A stretch of 64,000 bases of DNA from a bacterium (GTDB taxonomy: Bacteria; Armatimonadota; Fimbriimonadia; Fimbriimonadales; Fimbriimonadaceae), in contig JAIXUN010000002.1 of NCBI GenBank assembly GCA_027483535.1, positions 1,736,001-1,800,000 of the forward strand. Direction: 5' to 3'. A program made the position numbers and the translations under genes. Every line of letters starts with the position of its first letter. Position 1 is the stretch's first letter. The notes beneath the pieces are model-generated. The model searched no databases. It saw only the letters and a list, made by a program, of their open reading frames with translations, and was not told where the DNA came from. Positions 1 to 9,133 of the stretch are shown here, piece after piece.

Positions 1-65
1 AAATTGACGGCTATGCGCCAACGTTGCCGCGTGGTTGCCAGATCTTTCAGACAGAGCAGCAGTCT

Positions 66-2771
66 ATGAGCAATAAGCGAGTCTACATTTTCGGCGAAGG
101 CGACGCCTCGATGCGCGACCTTCTCGGCGGGAAAGGCGCAAACCTTTCCGAAATGACCAACATCGGTCTTCCTGTCCCCCCCGGATTTACGGTCACCACC
201 GAAGTCTGCACCGAGTACTACAACAGTGGCAAGCAACTGCCAACCGGCTTGGTCGACGACATGAAGGCCGCCATGAGCGCCGTTGAGCAGAAAATGGATC
301 GAGTGTTTGGTGGCAGCGAAAAGCCCCTGCTCGTTTCTGTTCGATCTGGCTCCAAGTTCTCCATGCCAGGCATGATGGACACCGTTCTCAACCTCGGTTT
401 GAACGATGTCACCATCAAAGCTCTCATCGCCGAAACGGGCAACCCCCGGTTCGTTTACGACAGCTATCGCCGCTTCATCATGATGCTTGCCGACGTGGCA
501 TTTGGCCTCAGCAAGCACCACTTCGACAACCACATCTTCGCGGAGTACAAGAAGAAGGTTGGCGCGGCGCAAGACCTCGACCTGAACGCCGAGCATCTTG
601 AAGAAGTATCCAATTTGTTCCTTTCCTTCTTTAAGGAAAAGACCGGCCGAGACTTCCCTTCCGATCCTTGGGAGCAGCTTGAGCTTTCGGTAGAAGCCGT
701 CTTCCGCAGCTGGAACAACGATCGAGCCATCGTTTACCGACGAATGGAGAAGATTCCGGACGAGATCGGAACCGCCGTTAACATCCAATCGATGGTTTAC
801 GGAAACATGGGCGACGAATCCGGAACGGGCGTTGCCTTCACCCGCGACCCATCGACCGGTGAAAAGGTTCTCTTCGGCGAGTATCTGATGAACGCCCAAG
901 GCGAGGACGTTGTTGCAGGCGTTCGAACTCCGGTGCCGATCAGCGAGCTTGAGAAGCAGAACAAGGCCGTTTACGACGAGTTCGTCGCGGTCTGCGACAA
1001 GCTCGAAGCGCACTACAAGGAGATGCAAGACCTTGAGTTCACCATTCAAAACGGTCGACTCTTCATGCTCCAGTGCCGAACCGGAAAGCGAACCGGACCT
1101 GCTGCGGTTAACATCGCCGTCGACATGGTCCACGAGGGTCTGATTTCCCGAGAAGAAGCCGTGAACCGAGTTTCCGGTGCGCACGTCGACCAACTTCTCC
1201 ACCCGCGAATCGACCCGGTCAGCCTAGAGACCGCTAAGGTCATCGCCGCAGGTCTGCCTGCTTCCCCCGGCGCTGCCGTTGGAAAGGCCGTATTTGATGC
1301 GAAGACCGCAACGGCCGAAGGTCGAAACGGTGGACGCGGCGAGCGCGTCATCCTTATCCGCGAAGAGACCAACCCAGACGACGTGAGCGGAATGCTCGCG
1401 GCCCAGGGCGTCCTTACCGCACGAGGCGGAAAGACCTCTCACGCAGCAGTCGTTGCCCGAGGCTTTGGTATCCCATGCGTTGCAGGCGCTGAGTCTCTCC
1501 ACGTGGACGTCCACGCCAAGGTGCTCAAGGTCGACGATGTTGTTCTTCACGAAGGCGACATGCTCACCATCGACGGATCTTCTGGAAAGATCTATGTCGG
1601 CGAGCTGAAGCTGATCGCTCCTGAAGTTACGGGCAAATTCGGCGAGCTCATGACCTGGGCGGACGAGTTCCGAACCATGAAGGTGCGAGCGAACGCTGAC
1701 AATCCTCGCGACGCTAAGCAAGCAATTGAGTTTGGTGCAGAGGGTATCGGTCTTTGCCGAACCGAGCACATGTTCTTCGAGACCGATCGACTTCCGATCG
1801 TTCAAGAGATGATCCTCACCAAGGATGCAGCGGTTCGACAAGCATGCCTGAACAAGCTCGAAGTGGTTCAACAACACGACTTTGAGGGCATCTTCGAAGC
1901 CATGGCAGGCAAGCCTGTCACGATTCGACTAATCGACCCGCCTCTCCACGAGTTCCTTCCTTCGCACGAGACTCTCGTTCGCGAAACCACGGAGCTCAAG
2001 ACGCGCCTTCAACTTCAACCCGCCAACGACGCTGACAAGGCGAAGTACGAAGAGAAGACGAAGATGCTCGCTGAGGTTGAGGCGATGAAGGAAGCCAACC
2101 CGATGCTCGGTCTTCGAGGCGTTCGACTTTCGATCATCCTCCCCGGCATCGTCGTGATGCAAACCCGTGCGATCCTCAAGGCCGCCGCGAAGCTCACGAA
2201 GGCAGGCGTTAGCGTTCTTCCCGAGATCATGATCCCGCTCGTTTCCACTGTGAACGAGTTGAAGGTGGTTCAAAGCCAACTCGAAGCCGCCGCTAAGGAT
2301 GTTATCGCTGAAGAAGGCGTCGACATTCCTTACCAGTTCGGAACGATGATCGAGCTTCCGCGAGCCGCTCTGACCGCAGGCGAACTCGCCGAGTACGCCG
2401 AGTTCTTCTCGTTCGGAACGAACGACCTTACTCAAACGACGTTCGGATACTCGCGAGACGACGCAGAGGGCAAGTTCTTGACCCAGTACGTTGATCAGAA
2501 GATCCTTCCGCGCAACCCGTTCGAGACGCTCGACACCGTCGGTGTCGGTCGGTTGGTTCGCATTGCGGTCGAAGAGGGTCGCAAGACTCGCGAAGGCATG
2601 AAGTGTGGCATCTGCGGTGAGCACGGTGGAGATCCGGAGTCCATCGCGTTCTGCCAAGAGGTCGGCCTCAACTACGTGTCCTGCTCGCCGTTCCGAGTCC
2701 CAATTGCTCGCCTCGCCTCTGCGCAAGCGGCGATTCGGTCTCGCAGCAAAGTCGGCGCCATCGATAAGTAA
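66..2771 (+). CDS. ppdK: Pyruvate, phosphate dikinase
   Basis: Interconverts pyruvate, ATP and phosphate with PEP, AMP and pyrophosphate in the cytosol (PEP synthesis or a PPi-linked glycolytic step). The protein is about 901 residues, the usual family length. An N-terminal ATP-grasp part begins with GKGANLSEM; the central phosphohistidine domain carries GGKTSHAAVVARGFGIPC near residue 455-475, holding the catalytic His; the C-terminal TIM barrel ends with the CGICGEHGGDP active-site segment near residue 845. I chose the ATG at 66 because the family starts at this point (MSNKRVYIFGEG); an in-frame ATG at 24 would add 14 unrelated residues. No strong Shine-Dalgarno sequence is visible. A clear terminator follows, so it is probably monocistronic. 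Identification is secure. Confidence 0.97.
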   Translation: MSNKRVYIFGEGDASMRDLLGGKGANLSEMTNIGLPVPPGFTVTTEVCTEYYNSGKQLPTGLVDDMKAAMSAVEQKMDRVFGGSEKPLLVSVRSGSKFSMPGMMDTVLNLGLNDVTIKALIAETGNPRFVYDSYRRFIMMLADVAFGLSKHHFDNHIFAEYKKKVGAAQDLDLNAEHLEEVSNLFLSFFKEKTGRDFPSDPWEQLELSVEAVFRSWNNDRAIVYRRMEKIPDEIGTAVNIQSMVYGNMGDESGTGVAFTRDPSTGEKVLFGEYLMNAQGEDVVAGVRTPVPISELEKQNKAVYDEFVAVCDKLEAHYKEMQDLEFTIQNGRLFMLQCRTGKRTGPAAVNIAVDMVHEGLISREEAVNRVSGAHVDQLLHPRIDPVSLETAKVIAAGLPASPGAAVGKAVFDAKTATAEGRNGGRGERVILIREETNPDDVSGMLAAQGVLTARGGKTSHAAVVARGFGIPCVAGAESLHVDVHAKVLKVDDVVLHEGDMLTIDGSSGKIYVGELKLIAPEVTGKFGELMTWADEFRTMKVRANADNPRDAKQAIEFGAEGIGLCRTEHMFFETDRLPIVQEMILTKDAAVRQACLNKLEVVQQHDFEGIFEAMAGKPVTIRLIDPPLHEFLPSHETLVRETTELKTRLQLQPANDADKAKYEEKTKMLAEVEAMKEANPMLGLRGVRLSIILPGIVVMQTRAILKAAAKLTKAGVSVLPEIMIPLVSTVNELKVVQSQLEAAAKDVIAEEGVDIPYQFGTMIELPRAALTAGELAEYAEFFSFGTNDLTQTTFGYSRDDAEGKFLTQYVDQKILPRNPFETLDTVGVGRLVRIAVEEGRKTREGMKCGICGEHGGDPESIAFCQEVGLNYVSCSPFRVPIARLASAQAAIRSRSKVGAIDK

Positions 2772-2791
2772 GCCCGACAACGCAAACTGAG

Positions 2792-2832
2792 AACCGTCCC
2801 AGCCGATTCATCGGTTGGGACGGTTTTCTTTT
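2792..2832 (+). terminator. Intrinsic terminator of ppdK
   Basis: A 15-bp stem (AACCGTCCCAGCCGA pairing with TCGGTTGGGACGGTT, one G-U pair) with a 4-nt loop, followed by TTCTTTT. It starts about 20 bases after the ppdK stop. Confidence 0.9.
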
Positions 2833-2847
2833 AGCAAAATATGGGGC

Positions 2848-2880
2848 ATAAAAAGGCCCCTCGTGAATCACGAGGGGCAA
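2848..2880 (-). terminator. Intrinsic terminator of the pseudopilin gene
   Basis: On the minus strand a GCCCCTCGTG stem, ATT loop and CACGAGGGGC return arm are followed by a run of T (AAAAAGG on the plus strand). It lies about 25 bases past the stop of the minus-strand prepilin-like gene and faces the ppdK terminator, so the convergent pair is separated by two hairpins. Confidence 0.85.
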
Positions 2881-2903
2881 TGCACTAAGTCAGATTAGAA
2901 AAC

Positions 2904-3755
2904 TTAGTTGGCAGGGCAGTCTGCGCTTGCGCCGCTGTTGGACCAGGTTTGACCGATGAACTGGTTGGTCTCAGGCATGGTCGGAACCATCCACATGTTT
3001 CGACCGGTCCAGGTGTAGATCGTGCATCGGGGGCCGTTTCCGCTACCCGGTCGTCCGCCTGCACCGTTGTTAGCAGCGTCAGCAGGACCTGCGGTGTAGA
3101 ACTTCGCGTGCGTGTCGGCAAAAGCGAGGTTTCCACCGTCTCGGTGAATCGCGCGGAATCGAATCTTGTTGATGAAGTCAGAAGACTCGAGGGTCGTGTA
3201 GATGCAACCCCAGGTTCGACCGTAAGGAGGAAGCGAGTTGGAGAGCAGGAACTGAATCGTGTTCGCCGGAGTGGAAACTGCGGTTTGCGAAAGAGGAATC
3301 GTAGGACCGTAGCTGCCGTACGTGTTGTCTCCACCAAGAAGGTAGTTCATCGAGTACGTGTTGGTCATGGTCATGCCTGCGCTGGAAGCACAGCCTCCGG
3401 TGAAGCCACCGGTCTTGTCCAACATCGGCGACTGGAAGATTTCTCGATTCTTCGCATACTGAGCGAGCTTAAGACCCCAGCCGTTCCACTGGAATCCAGC
3501 CGGAGGAACCGGCGTGTTGAACGGAGTTTGGTTTCCGCTGTTCCAAGGATCCGATGCACCGACGCCAACGAAAAGATCGTCGTAGTCTGCGGAATAGATG
3601 GTCGAAACCGTTCCCAACTGCTTCATGTTGGAAAGATCTTGGGTGTTCTTTGCAGACGCCTTGGCCTGAGCAAAAACGGGGAAAAGGATTGCAGCAAGGA
3701 TTGCGATGATCGCAATCACGACGAGCAGCTCAATAAGGGTAAATGCCTTTCGCAT
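2904..3755 (-). CDS. Prepilin-type N-terminal cleavage/methylation protein (pseudopilin)
   Basis: A type IV pilin/type II secretion-like protein of 283 residues. It starts [11 protein letters not shown], so there is a short basic leader, then a prepilin peptidase site before the Phe with Glu five residues on, then a long hydrophobic helix ending [11 protein letters not shown]. The rest is a globular domain with a Cys-rich loop (GGCASS) and an [16 protein letters not shown] segment of the kind found in DUF1559-like proteins. I chose the ATG at 3755 because GGAGTT precedes it at good spacing and the leader then fits; an upstream ATG at 3767 adds only four residues. A second paralogue lies at 61732-62553. 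Its partners (prepilin peptidase, secretion ATPase) are not in the window, so whether it forms a pilus, a pseudopilus or an envelope protein is unknown. Confidence 0.9.
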   Translation of the reverse strand: MRKAFTLIELLVVIAIIAILAAILFPVFAQAKASAKNTQDLSNMKQLGTVSTIYSADYDDLFVGVGASDPWNSGNQTPFNTPVPPAGFQWNGWGLKLAQYAKNREIFQSPMLDKTGGFTGGCASSAGMTMTNTYSMNYLLGGDNTYGSYGPTIPLSQTAVSTPANTIQFLLSNSLPPYGRTWGCIYTTLESSDFINKIRFRAIHRDGGNLAFADTHAKFYTAGPADAANNGAGGRPGSGNGPRCTIYTWTGRNMWMVPTMPETNQFIGQTWSNSGASADCPAN

Positions 3756-3787
3756 GGATAACTCCACCGCAGAGGTTCGCTCACAAC

Positions 3788-3827
3788 TGTTAAGGAACGT
3801 TCAAGGTACGGTTAAGCCCCGGTTAAG
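3788..3827. promoter_or_regulatory. Pho-box-like array: four 7-mers at exact 11-bp period
   Basis: Plus-strand 7-mers TGTTAAG (3788), GTTCAAG (3799), GGTTAAG (3810) and GGTTAAG (3821) are each separated by exactly 4 bases. On the minus strand they read CTTAACC, CTTAACC, CTTGAAC, CTTAACA. Direct repeats of about 7 bases with an 11-bp period are the architecture bound by PhoB/PhoP response regulators, and CTTAACC matches the cyanobacterial Pho-box repeat. An A/T-rich -10-like stretch (TTCTAAAAAT, about 3833-3842) follows on the plus strand toward the phosphoesterase gene; a divergent role toward the pseudopilin at 3755 is also possible. The regulator itself is not in the window. Confidence 0.6.
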
Positions 3828-3868
3828 CTATTTCTAAAAATCTGGGAACCGGGCATGATTCTAGGGCC

Positions 3869-6388
3869 ATGCGCGGACGATCGAAGATTTCTGGGCTTTC
3901 AAGTAGCCTCACTGCAATCCTGATGGGATCCGCCGTATTGAATGGCTGCACCACTCCGTTGAAAGTTGGAGACCGGAGTGTTCAGGGTGTTCTCCTTGAA
4001 AACGGAGTTTTTTCCGATCCCGTTGGGCGACTCCAAGACCTCAAGTCGAAGCCCGTCTCGATTTTAGCATCGAGCGATCAGAAGTTCGTTTACGTGAAGT
4101 CGAACAAGGGGCTTCACGTTTTTGACTCATCGAAAGAGTCAGAAATCGGATTCCTCGCCGCATCCGGCGGCGCCTCATGGCACGGTCTGGGCTATCTCGA
4201 TAAAGAGAATTTGGTGCTCTTCACCAACAGTCAGAGTGCGCTACTAGTAGCGGATGCTTCCAAACCGACAACCTGGAAGAAGACGGTTTCGCTCTCTCCT
4301 TCGCAAGCAGCCTTGCCGAACGCTCCTGGCGGAGCTTCCTTCCCGACGGGAGTCGCCGTATCTCGCAACCGAGTTTATGTCGCCTTGAATCGCAAGAATG
4401 CGATCGCGGAACTGGATCGAAATCTCAACGTCATTCGCTACATTCCGGTTGGTATTGCTCCATACGATGTTCAGATTTCTTCGAAGGGCGTGCTCGCCGT
4501 CTCCTGCTGGGCCCGAGCCGCAACGGCTGGAGAACTGGCGGGAACCTCCTCAGGTTCTTCCGTTGCCGTCGACAAGGTTGGAGGATCGAAACAAGCAGAG
4601 GTGCGATTCGTCTCCCCAGACGGAAAGCAGTTCTCGGTTGCGGTTTCCAATCAACCCACGCAGATCAGCTGGTCCAACGACAAAGACCTGCTTGTCACAT
4701 GTGCAAATGGTGGAACAACCGAACGCGTTCGCTTTGAGGGTGCTCGCTCTCGGCGACTGGAAGCGGTTAAGGTCAACGGCTTACCCATTGATCCCGTTTC
4801 CAATCAACCAAGCGCCCTCTCGCAAGGACCTAACAGTGTCGTTGCCGTGGCGCTATCGGGTCGAAACGGTCTGGTGCTTTACCGAAACGCGAACGATAAA
4901 CTGGTCCAACTGGGGGTGATTCCAACGGGATCGTTCCCAACCGGAGTCATCGACCTCGGTTCAAAGTATGCCGTCGTCACATCGAAGGGAATCGGACGTT
5001 CTGGCAGACCCTTGCCCAAAGAGGGATCGGCCGTTTACCAGTTCGCCGGGACTCTCGAATTCATCGACAAGCCGAGTCAGCCAAAACTCGCCGAGTGGAC
5101 TAAGCGCTACTTTGCTTCGGTAAAGCCGGTTCAATCTCAGCAAGATGTGCCGTTTGCGACCGAAGGGACAGCACCTGCCATCGAGCACGTGGTCTACATC
5201 CTCAAAGAGAATCGAACCTACGACCAAATCTTTGGTGACATGGCCGTCGGAGACGGAGACCCTCGCTTCTGTGTTTTTCCTAGAGAAGTCACGCCGAACC
5301 ACCACGCCCTGGCCGAAGAGTTCGTGTTGTTGGACAACTTCTACTGCAACGGAGTCAACAGTGCCGATGGACACTCTTGGGCTACTGAAGGCAACGTAAC
5401 GGCTCACCAGGAGCGAAGTCATGGCGGATGGACGCGCAGCTACCCGTACGGCGATGATCCGGTTGCGATCACCAAAACCGGACACGTCTGGGATGCCGTG
5501 CTAGACGCGAAGAAGACCTTCCGAAACTTTGGAGAGTACGACTACGCCACGCCCGTCCCGGGCAACGCGACCTTCAAGCAGATTTACGACGACTTCGTCA
5601 CCAAAAAGAACGCCATCAAGTTTTCGCAAAACGTGGGCGTCAAGAGACTGCGGGATCACACCCAGGCAGACTTCCCCGGCTGGAACATGAGAATCCCAGA
5701 TGTTCTGCGTGCGGACCGATTCCTGACCCAAGTCAAGGAGTGGGAAGCATCGGGCACGATGCCGAATTTCACGTTCCTCTATCTGCCTCAGGATCACGGT
5801 TCTGGGTCGAGCGCAGGCATGCCTACCCCGGCGGCACACATGGCCGAAAACGATCTCGCGCTTGGTCGAGTTGTCGAAGGGCTCTCAAAATCCAAGTTCT
5901 GGGCGAAGACGGTTGTGTTTGTTGTCGAGGACGACCCCCAAGACGGCTTTGACCATGTGGACGGTCACCGTTCGATTTGCTTAGTCGCTGGACCGATGGT
6001 GAAACGTGGGGCGGTAGTTTCCAACTTCTACAACCAGACATCCGTCATTCGAACGATGCTCCATCTGCTTGGGATCAAGCCACCGCACGACAACGTCGGT
6101 CGATCCCCGCTCATGGCCGAAGTGTTTGCCGACAAACCAGACTTGAAACCCTTCGTCGCATTGCCGAATCGGATCCCGTTGGATCGACTCAACGGCTCTG
6201 GAAACGCAAAACTCGACCTCTCCAAACCGGACTCAAACAGCGACGATCATATGAACCGAATGCTCTGGGCGTCGGTCTTCCCGGATCGACCCTACCCGGC
6301 AGAATGGGCGGGCGCTCACGGGCGAGGGCTCGCGGCGAGAGGTCTCAGTTTCGATCCGAAATCAGCAGAGTCTGAAGACGAGGATTAA
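3869..6388 (+). CDS. Secreted lipoprotein: beta-propeller plus phosphoesterase (PF04185-like)
   Basis: A probable exported phosphohydrolase of 839 residues. The N-terminus has a signal peptide with a lipobox (VLNGC, Cys about residue 27), so it is likely membrane-anchored outside the cytoplasm. Residues about 45-420 show repeated short strands with YncE-like phrases (FVYVKSNKGLHVFD, NRVYVALNRKNAIAELD), consistent with a beta-propeller. The C-terminal half starts at HVVYILKENRTYDQIFGD, the hallmark of the phosphoesterase/phospholipase C-acid phosphatase family, with NGVNSADGHSW, LPQDHG and VVEDDPQDGFDHVDGHRS as likely metal-site segments. The substrate cannot be told from sequence. A Pho-box-like array sits just upstream, suggesting induction under phosphate starvation. 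Its TAA overlaps the stop of the next, convergent gene. Confidence 0.88.
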   Translation: MRGRSKISGLSSSLTAILMGSAVLNGCTTPLKVGDRSVQGVLLENGVFSDPVGRLQDLKSKPVSILASSDQKFVYVKSNKGLHVFDSSKESEIGFLAASGGASWHGLGYLDKENLVLFTNSQSALLVADASKPTTWKKTVSLSPSQAALPNAPGGASFPTGVAVSRNRVYVALNRKNAIAELDRNLNVIRYIPVGIAPYDVQISSKGVLAVSCWARAATAGELAGTSSGSSVAVDKVGGSKQAEVRFVSPDGKQFSVAVSNQPTQISWSNDKDLLVTCANGGTTERVRFEGARSRRLEAVKVNGLPIDPVSNQPSALSQGPNSVVAVALSGRNGLVLYRNANDKLVQLGVIPTGSFPTGVIDLGSKYAVVTSKGIGRSGRPLPKEGSAVYQFAGTLEFIDKPSQPKLAEWTKRYFASVKPVQSQQDVPFATEGTAPAIEHVVYILKENRTYDQIFGDMAVGDGDPRFCVFPREVTPNHHALAEEFVLLDNFYCNGVNSADGHSWATEGNVTAHQERSHGGWTRSYPYGDDPVAITKTGHVWDAVLDAKKTFRNFGEYDYATPVPGNATFKQIYDDFVTKKNAIKFSQNVGVKRLRDHTQADFPGWNMRIPDVLRADRFLTQVKEWEASGTMPNFTFLYLPQDHGSGSSAGMPTPAAHMAENDLALGRVVEGLSKSKFWAKTVVFVVEDDPQDGFDHVDGHRSICLVAGPMVKRGAVVSNFYNQTSVIRTMLHLLGIKPPHDNVGRSPLMAEVFADKPDLKPFVALPNRIPLDRLNGSGNAKLDLSKPDSNSDDHMNRMLWASVFPDRPYPAEWAGAHGRGLAARGLSFDPKSAESEDED

Positions 6389-7107
6389 CCATCGATCTTC
6401 TTCAAAGACAACTTTAGGCCCTCAACGGAGAGTTGCTGATTCTTGTCGATCGGGAGGTCGGTCATCTCGACATCGGTTTGAAGGACTTCGCCGGTCTTCG
6501 CATCGTAGGTTGTAAGCGCCTTCATCTTCGCCTTCCCTTTCGGCTGCTCGGAGATAACGTCGTACTTTGCCTCGATGATTGCCTGCGTGTCAGTGACCCG
6601 AATAAGCTTCTGCACGCCTTCAAACTTCGTTTTCTTAGTCACGGGGTCCTTGGCGCTGACCTTCGAATCTTTCCCGACTTCCAGCTTGGGAGCAAGAACG
6701 CTAACGTATCGGAGAATGGCTAGGCTCACGAACCCGGAATCAGCTTCCTTGGCGGCAAGGTCCCTGATGATCTGTCCCTTGGCGTCCATGACGAACTGAG
6801 CCGGAGGCATCGCAGGCAACGGCGACTTGTTTTTGCCGTCCGTCATCATCATTTGCAGAAGTTCGTTCTCGACGATCGCGGTTCCATCGGCTTCGGCGCT
6901 GTTGACTTTCTGCTTAAGAACACCCTCCACAAGGATTCGACCCAGGCTTGTGTCAATGGCGCCCGTGAGTTGGTATGTCGTCACTTTGTTCGCTTCATAC
7001 GTCCGCGATAGGTTCACCGCTTGCCCACCGCTTGCCCCGGAAATTGCTCCTAGAACAACCAAACTCGCCGTGATTGCCGACCTTCTCAACCGAAACGAAC
7101 CGCTCAT
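6385..7107 (-). CDS. Secreted protein of unknown function
   Basis: 240 residues. The N-terminus has two Arg, a hydrophobic stretch and small residues (ITASLVVLGAISGASGGQA), so it is probably exported with cleavage near residue 29. The rest is rich in beta-strand-like segments and Lys, without Cys, membrane helices or motifs I recognise. The phrases TYEANKVTTYQLTG and TYDAKTGEVLQTDVEM resemble lipid-binding or DUF6263-type envelope proteins, but I do not assign a family. Its stop codon overlaps the stop of the phosphoesterase by four bases (TTAA), with no room for a separate terminator. ATG 7107 is the only good start in front of the signal peptide. Confidence 0.75.
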   Translation of the reverse strand: MSGSFRLRRSAITASLVVLGAISGASGGQAVNLSRTYEANKVTTYQLTGAIDTSLGRILVEGVLKQKVNSAEADGTAIVENELLQMMMTDGKNKSPLPAMPPAQFVMDAKGQIIRDLAAKEADSGFVSLAILRYVSVLAPKLEVGKDSKVSAKDPVTKKTKFEGVQKLIRVTDTQAIIEAKYDVISEQPKGKAKMKALTTYDAKTGEVLQTDVEMTDLPIDKNQQLSVEGLKLSLKKIDG

Positions 7108-7261
7108 TACGCGAGTTTAGACGTTCAAGGCCGTCTAATGGATTGCGACAACGTTGCCGAATGGTAAGTTGAGCCGAATTGAACGGTGGGGCAAATCCTA
7201 CGTTAGAATAGGTGTGCAGGCTCATCGGCGAGTCAACCCTCTTTGAAACCAACCGAGAACA

Positions 7262-8314
7262 ATGTCTGATCTTGACTCCAGAAAGCAGGCGATCCTTCGC
7301 GCAATTGTCATCGAGTACGTCTCGCAGGCAGAGCCGATCGCGAGCGAGGCGTTGGTTCAGAAATACGACCTCGGTGTTCGGTCCGCTACCGTTCGCAATG
7401 AAATGGCAGAGCTTTCCGAGTTGGGGATGCTGGAGCAGCCTCACACCTCGGCGGGAAGAGTGCCGAGTGATCTCGGCTACCGATTTTATGTCGACCGACT
7501 GGTGGAAGTCCGTGAGCCCGATTCCGCCTCCAAGAGCGCGATCGACGATGCCTCCGACGAAGGCGACGCCCTTCAAGAACTCTTACGAGAGACTATTCGC
7601 AGCCTATCGCGGATGACCCACCTTTTGGGAGTCGCGACGACGGCCCGAGATACTTCGATTGAAGTGAGGACCGCGATTGTCAGCGCTCTCGGACCGGCAC
7701 GCGCCTTACTCGTTGTTGCGTTTGGGAACGGTCACGTTGAAAACCGGATGATGGAATGTCCGACCAACCTTTCGCTCGAGGACGTTGGAAGACTGAATGA
7801 AACTCTTCAGCGGGAAGTGATCGGTCAAGACGTTTCGCAGTTGTCCCGCCTGAAACTTCCGATCTCGGAACTTGGCTCACCGCGAGAACTCCTTGCCCTG
7901 GCGGTTTGGAATCAACTGATCGCGATTGGACAGGAACTATCAAGAGGCAAGGTCTTTACCGAGGGTGAGGAATTCCTCCTTGGCCAGCCCGAGTTTCGTC
8001 GGGATCCGGGCGCGTTCGCGGAACTGTTGCGACAGCTTTACGATGGCGACGCCCTCTATCGAGCCGTATATCCAAATGCGGTTTCCCAAAATTCCACAAT
8101 CGCCGGGACAGGGACGGTCACGATCGGGAAAGAGAACGTTCAGAGCGAGCTCCAGAAGTTCTCGGTGGTTCGAAGCACCTACTTCGTTGGGAATAACGAG
8201 GCGGGCGTCATCGCTCTTGTCGGACCCACGCGAATGGCGTACGACAAGAGCATCCCGTTGGTGAACTTCACTGCGGAGGTTCTCAGCGAGAGCCTCACGA
8301 AGTTCTTTGGATAG
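7262..8314 (+). CDS. hrcA: Heat-inducible transcription repressor HrcA
   Basis: A cytosolic repressor that binds CIRCE operators and responds to chaperonin supply. 350 residues, normal for HrcA. The N-terminal winged helix (about 1-80) has the diagnostic YVSQAEPIASEALVQKYDLGVRSATVRN region (shown here only as a location; key pieces are EPIASEAL and SATVRNEMAELSELG) and HTSAGRVPSDLGYRFYVD. The C-terminal part has the GAF-like and inserted dimerisation regions, ending ALVGPTRMAYDKSIPLVNF. It is not in the usual hrcA-grpE-dnaK cluster: the next gene is convergent. A CIRCE-like operator stands in front of groES-groEL at 57 kb, which is its likely target. I see no CIRCE in front of hrcA itself. 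Confidence 0.95.
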   Translation: MSDLDSRKQAILRAIVIEYVSQAEPIASEALVQKYDLGVRSATVRNEMAELSELGMLEQPHTSAGRVPSDLGYRFYVDRLVEVREPDSASKSAIDDASDEGDALQELLRETIRSLSRMTHLLGVATTARDTSIEVRTAIVSALGPARALLVVAFGNGHVENRMMECPTNLSLEDVGRLNETLQREVIGQDVSQLSRLKLPISELGSPRELLALAVWNQLIAIGQELSRGKVFTEGEEFLLGQPEFRRDPGAFAELLRQLYDGDALYRAVYPNAVSQNSTIAGTGTVTIGKENVQSELQKFSVVRSTYFVGNNEAGVIALVGPTRMAYDKSIPLVNFTAEVLSESLTKFFG

Positions 8315-8317
8315 TCG

Positions 8318-9028
8318 CTACTCGATCGCAAAAATCGAATCGTTGATCCCAGCGTTCACCTTCGGATCCCCGTAGATCGTCCTCGCCGCAAACTTATCCT
8401 CGGCGTTGCGGACAGACATCGCCGACGGCACCCAGATACCGTTCACGAGCTTGTGCTTCTCGTAAAAGAAGGTCGCTTTGAGACGGCCTTTTTGGTCGTA
8501 CCACTCGCGCTTGGTTTGAACCTTCTTCTCTGGGTCCATCCAAACACGGTGACGGACATCGTCGTTGAGTTCTTCGATGTAGGTGAGATCGAACACGTAT
8601 TCCTTTGTCTCACGATCGACGCGAACGAACTTCGATTGGAAGAACTTCTCAAACAGAGACGGGGTGAGAAACCCAAAGTCGAGGAATGTTTGTCGTCGCC
8701 CAGGCGACTTCGAAACGTCGACCTTCGGATACTGCCTCAGCTTTGGGATTCGCCACTTTTGAATGCCACCGTTGATGATGTAGGTCACCTCGGTGTCGTC
8801 TGCGTACATCTCGACGCGCACTTTGAACGGGTCCTTGACAAAGATCTTCACCCTCTCGAAGTTGTAGCTTCTCGCGAAATCGTCGCTGATCTTTCGAAGC
8901 TCGGATCGCTTGTAAGACTCAAACTTGGCCGCAAAGCTGACATCTTTCAGCTTGGGTTGCCAGACGCTCTCAATGGTTGGAGTGGCTTGTAGCGCGAGTG
9001 TTGCGTTCAGTAACAGAGGAATAATCAT
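8318..9028 (-). CDS. Exported LolA-like protein, function unknown
   Basis: About 236 residues from the chosen start. MIIPLLLNATLALQA is a short signal peptide; the mature part has the pattern of outer-membrane lipoprotein sorting (LolA/LolB-like) folds: alternating strands with phrases such as NFERVKIFVKDPFKVRVEMY, VTYIINGGIQKWRIP, ETKEYVFDLTYIEEL and KLVNGIWVPSAMSV. No lipobox. I chose the ATG at 9028 because the longer reading from 9091 would put 21 charged residues in front of the signal peptide. It is convergent with hrcA (3-base gap). The LolA-like reading is a fold-level guess; such proteins occur in many envelope roles. Confidence 0.7.
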   Translation of the reverse strand: MIIPLLLNATLALQATPTIESVWQPKLKDVSFAAKFESYKRSELRKISDDFARSYNFERVKIFVKDPFKVRVEMYADDTEVTYIINGGIQKWRIPKLRQYPKVDVSKSPGRRQTFLDFGFLTPSLFEKFFQSKFVRVDRETKEYVFDLTYIEELNDDVRHRVWMDPEKKVQTKREWYDQKGRLKATFFYEKHKLVNGIWVPSAMSVRNAEDKFAARTIYGDPKVNAGINDSIFAIE

Positions 9029-9133
9029 TTGCCGTTGGCCCGAAATCCTACTAGATTCCCACGAAGACAGCCATTTTGACCAAAGACACATTTAAGCTCC
9101 TTTTGTCGTGGATGTCTCGTGTAAATTTACAGT

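Noticed and set aside
1-65. Start of ppdK at ATG 24 or a partial upstream gene
   Set aside because: The extra residues do not belong to the family; the 65 bases contain no other reading frame that can be supported.
1224-2780. Long minus-strand frames (217 and 283 codons) over ppdK
   Set aside because: Antisense to an intact PPDK with all motifs; no ribosome site and no domain.
2944-3761. Plus-strand frame over the pseudopilin gene
   Set aside because: Shadow of the minus-strand gene, which has leader, cleavage site, ribosome site and terminator.
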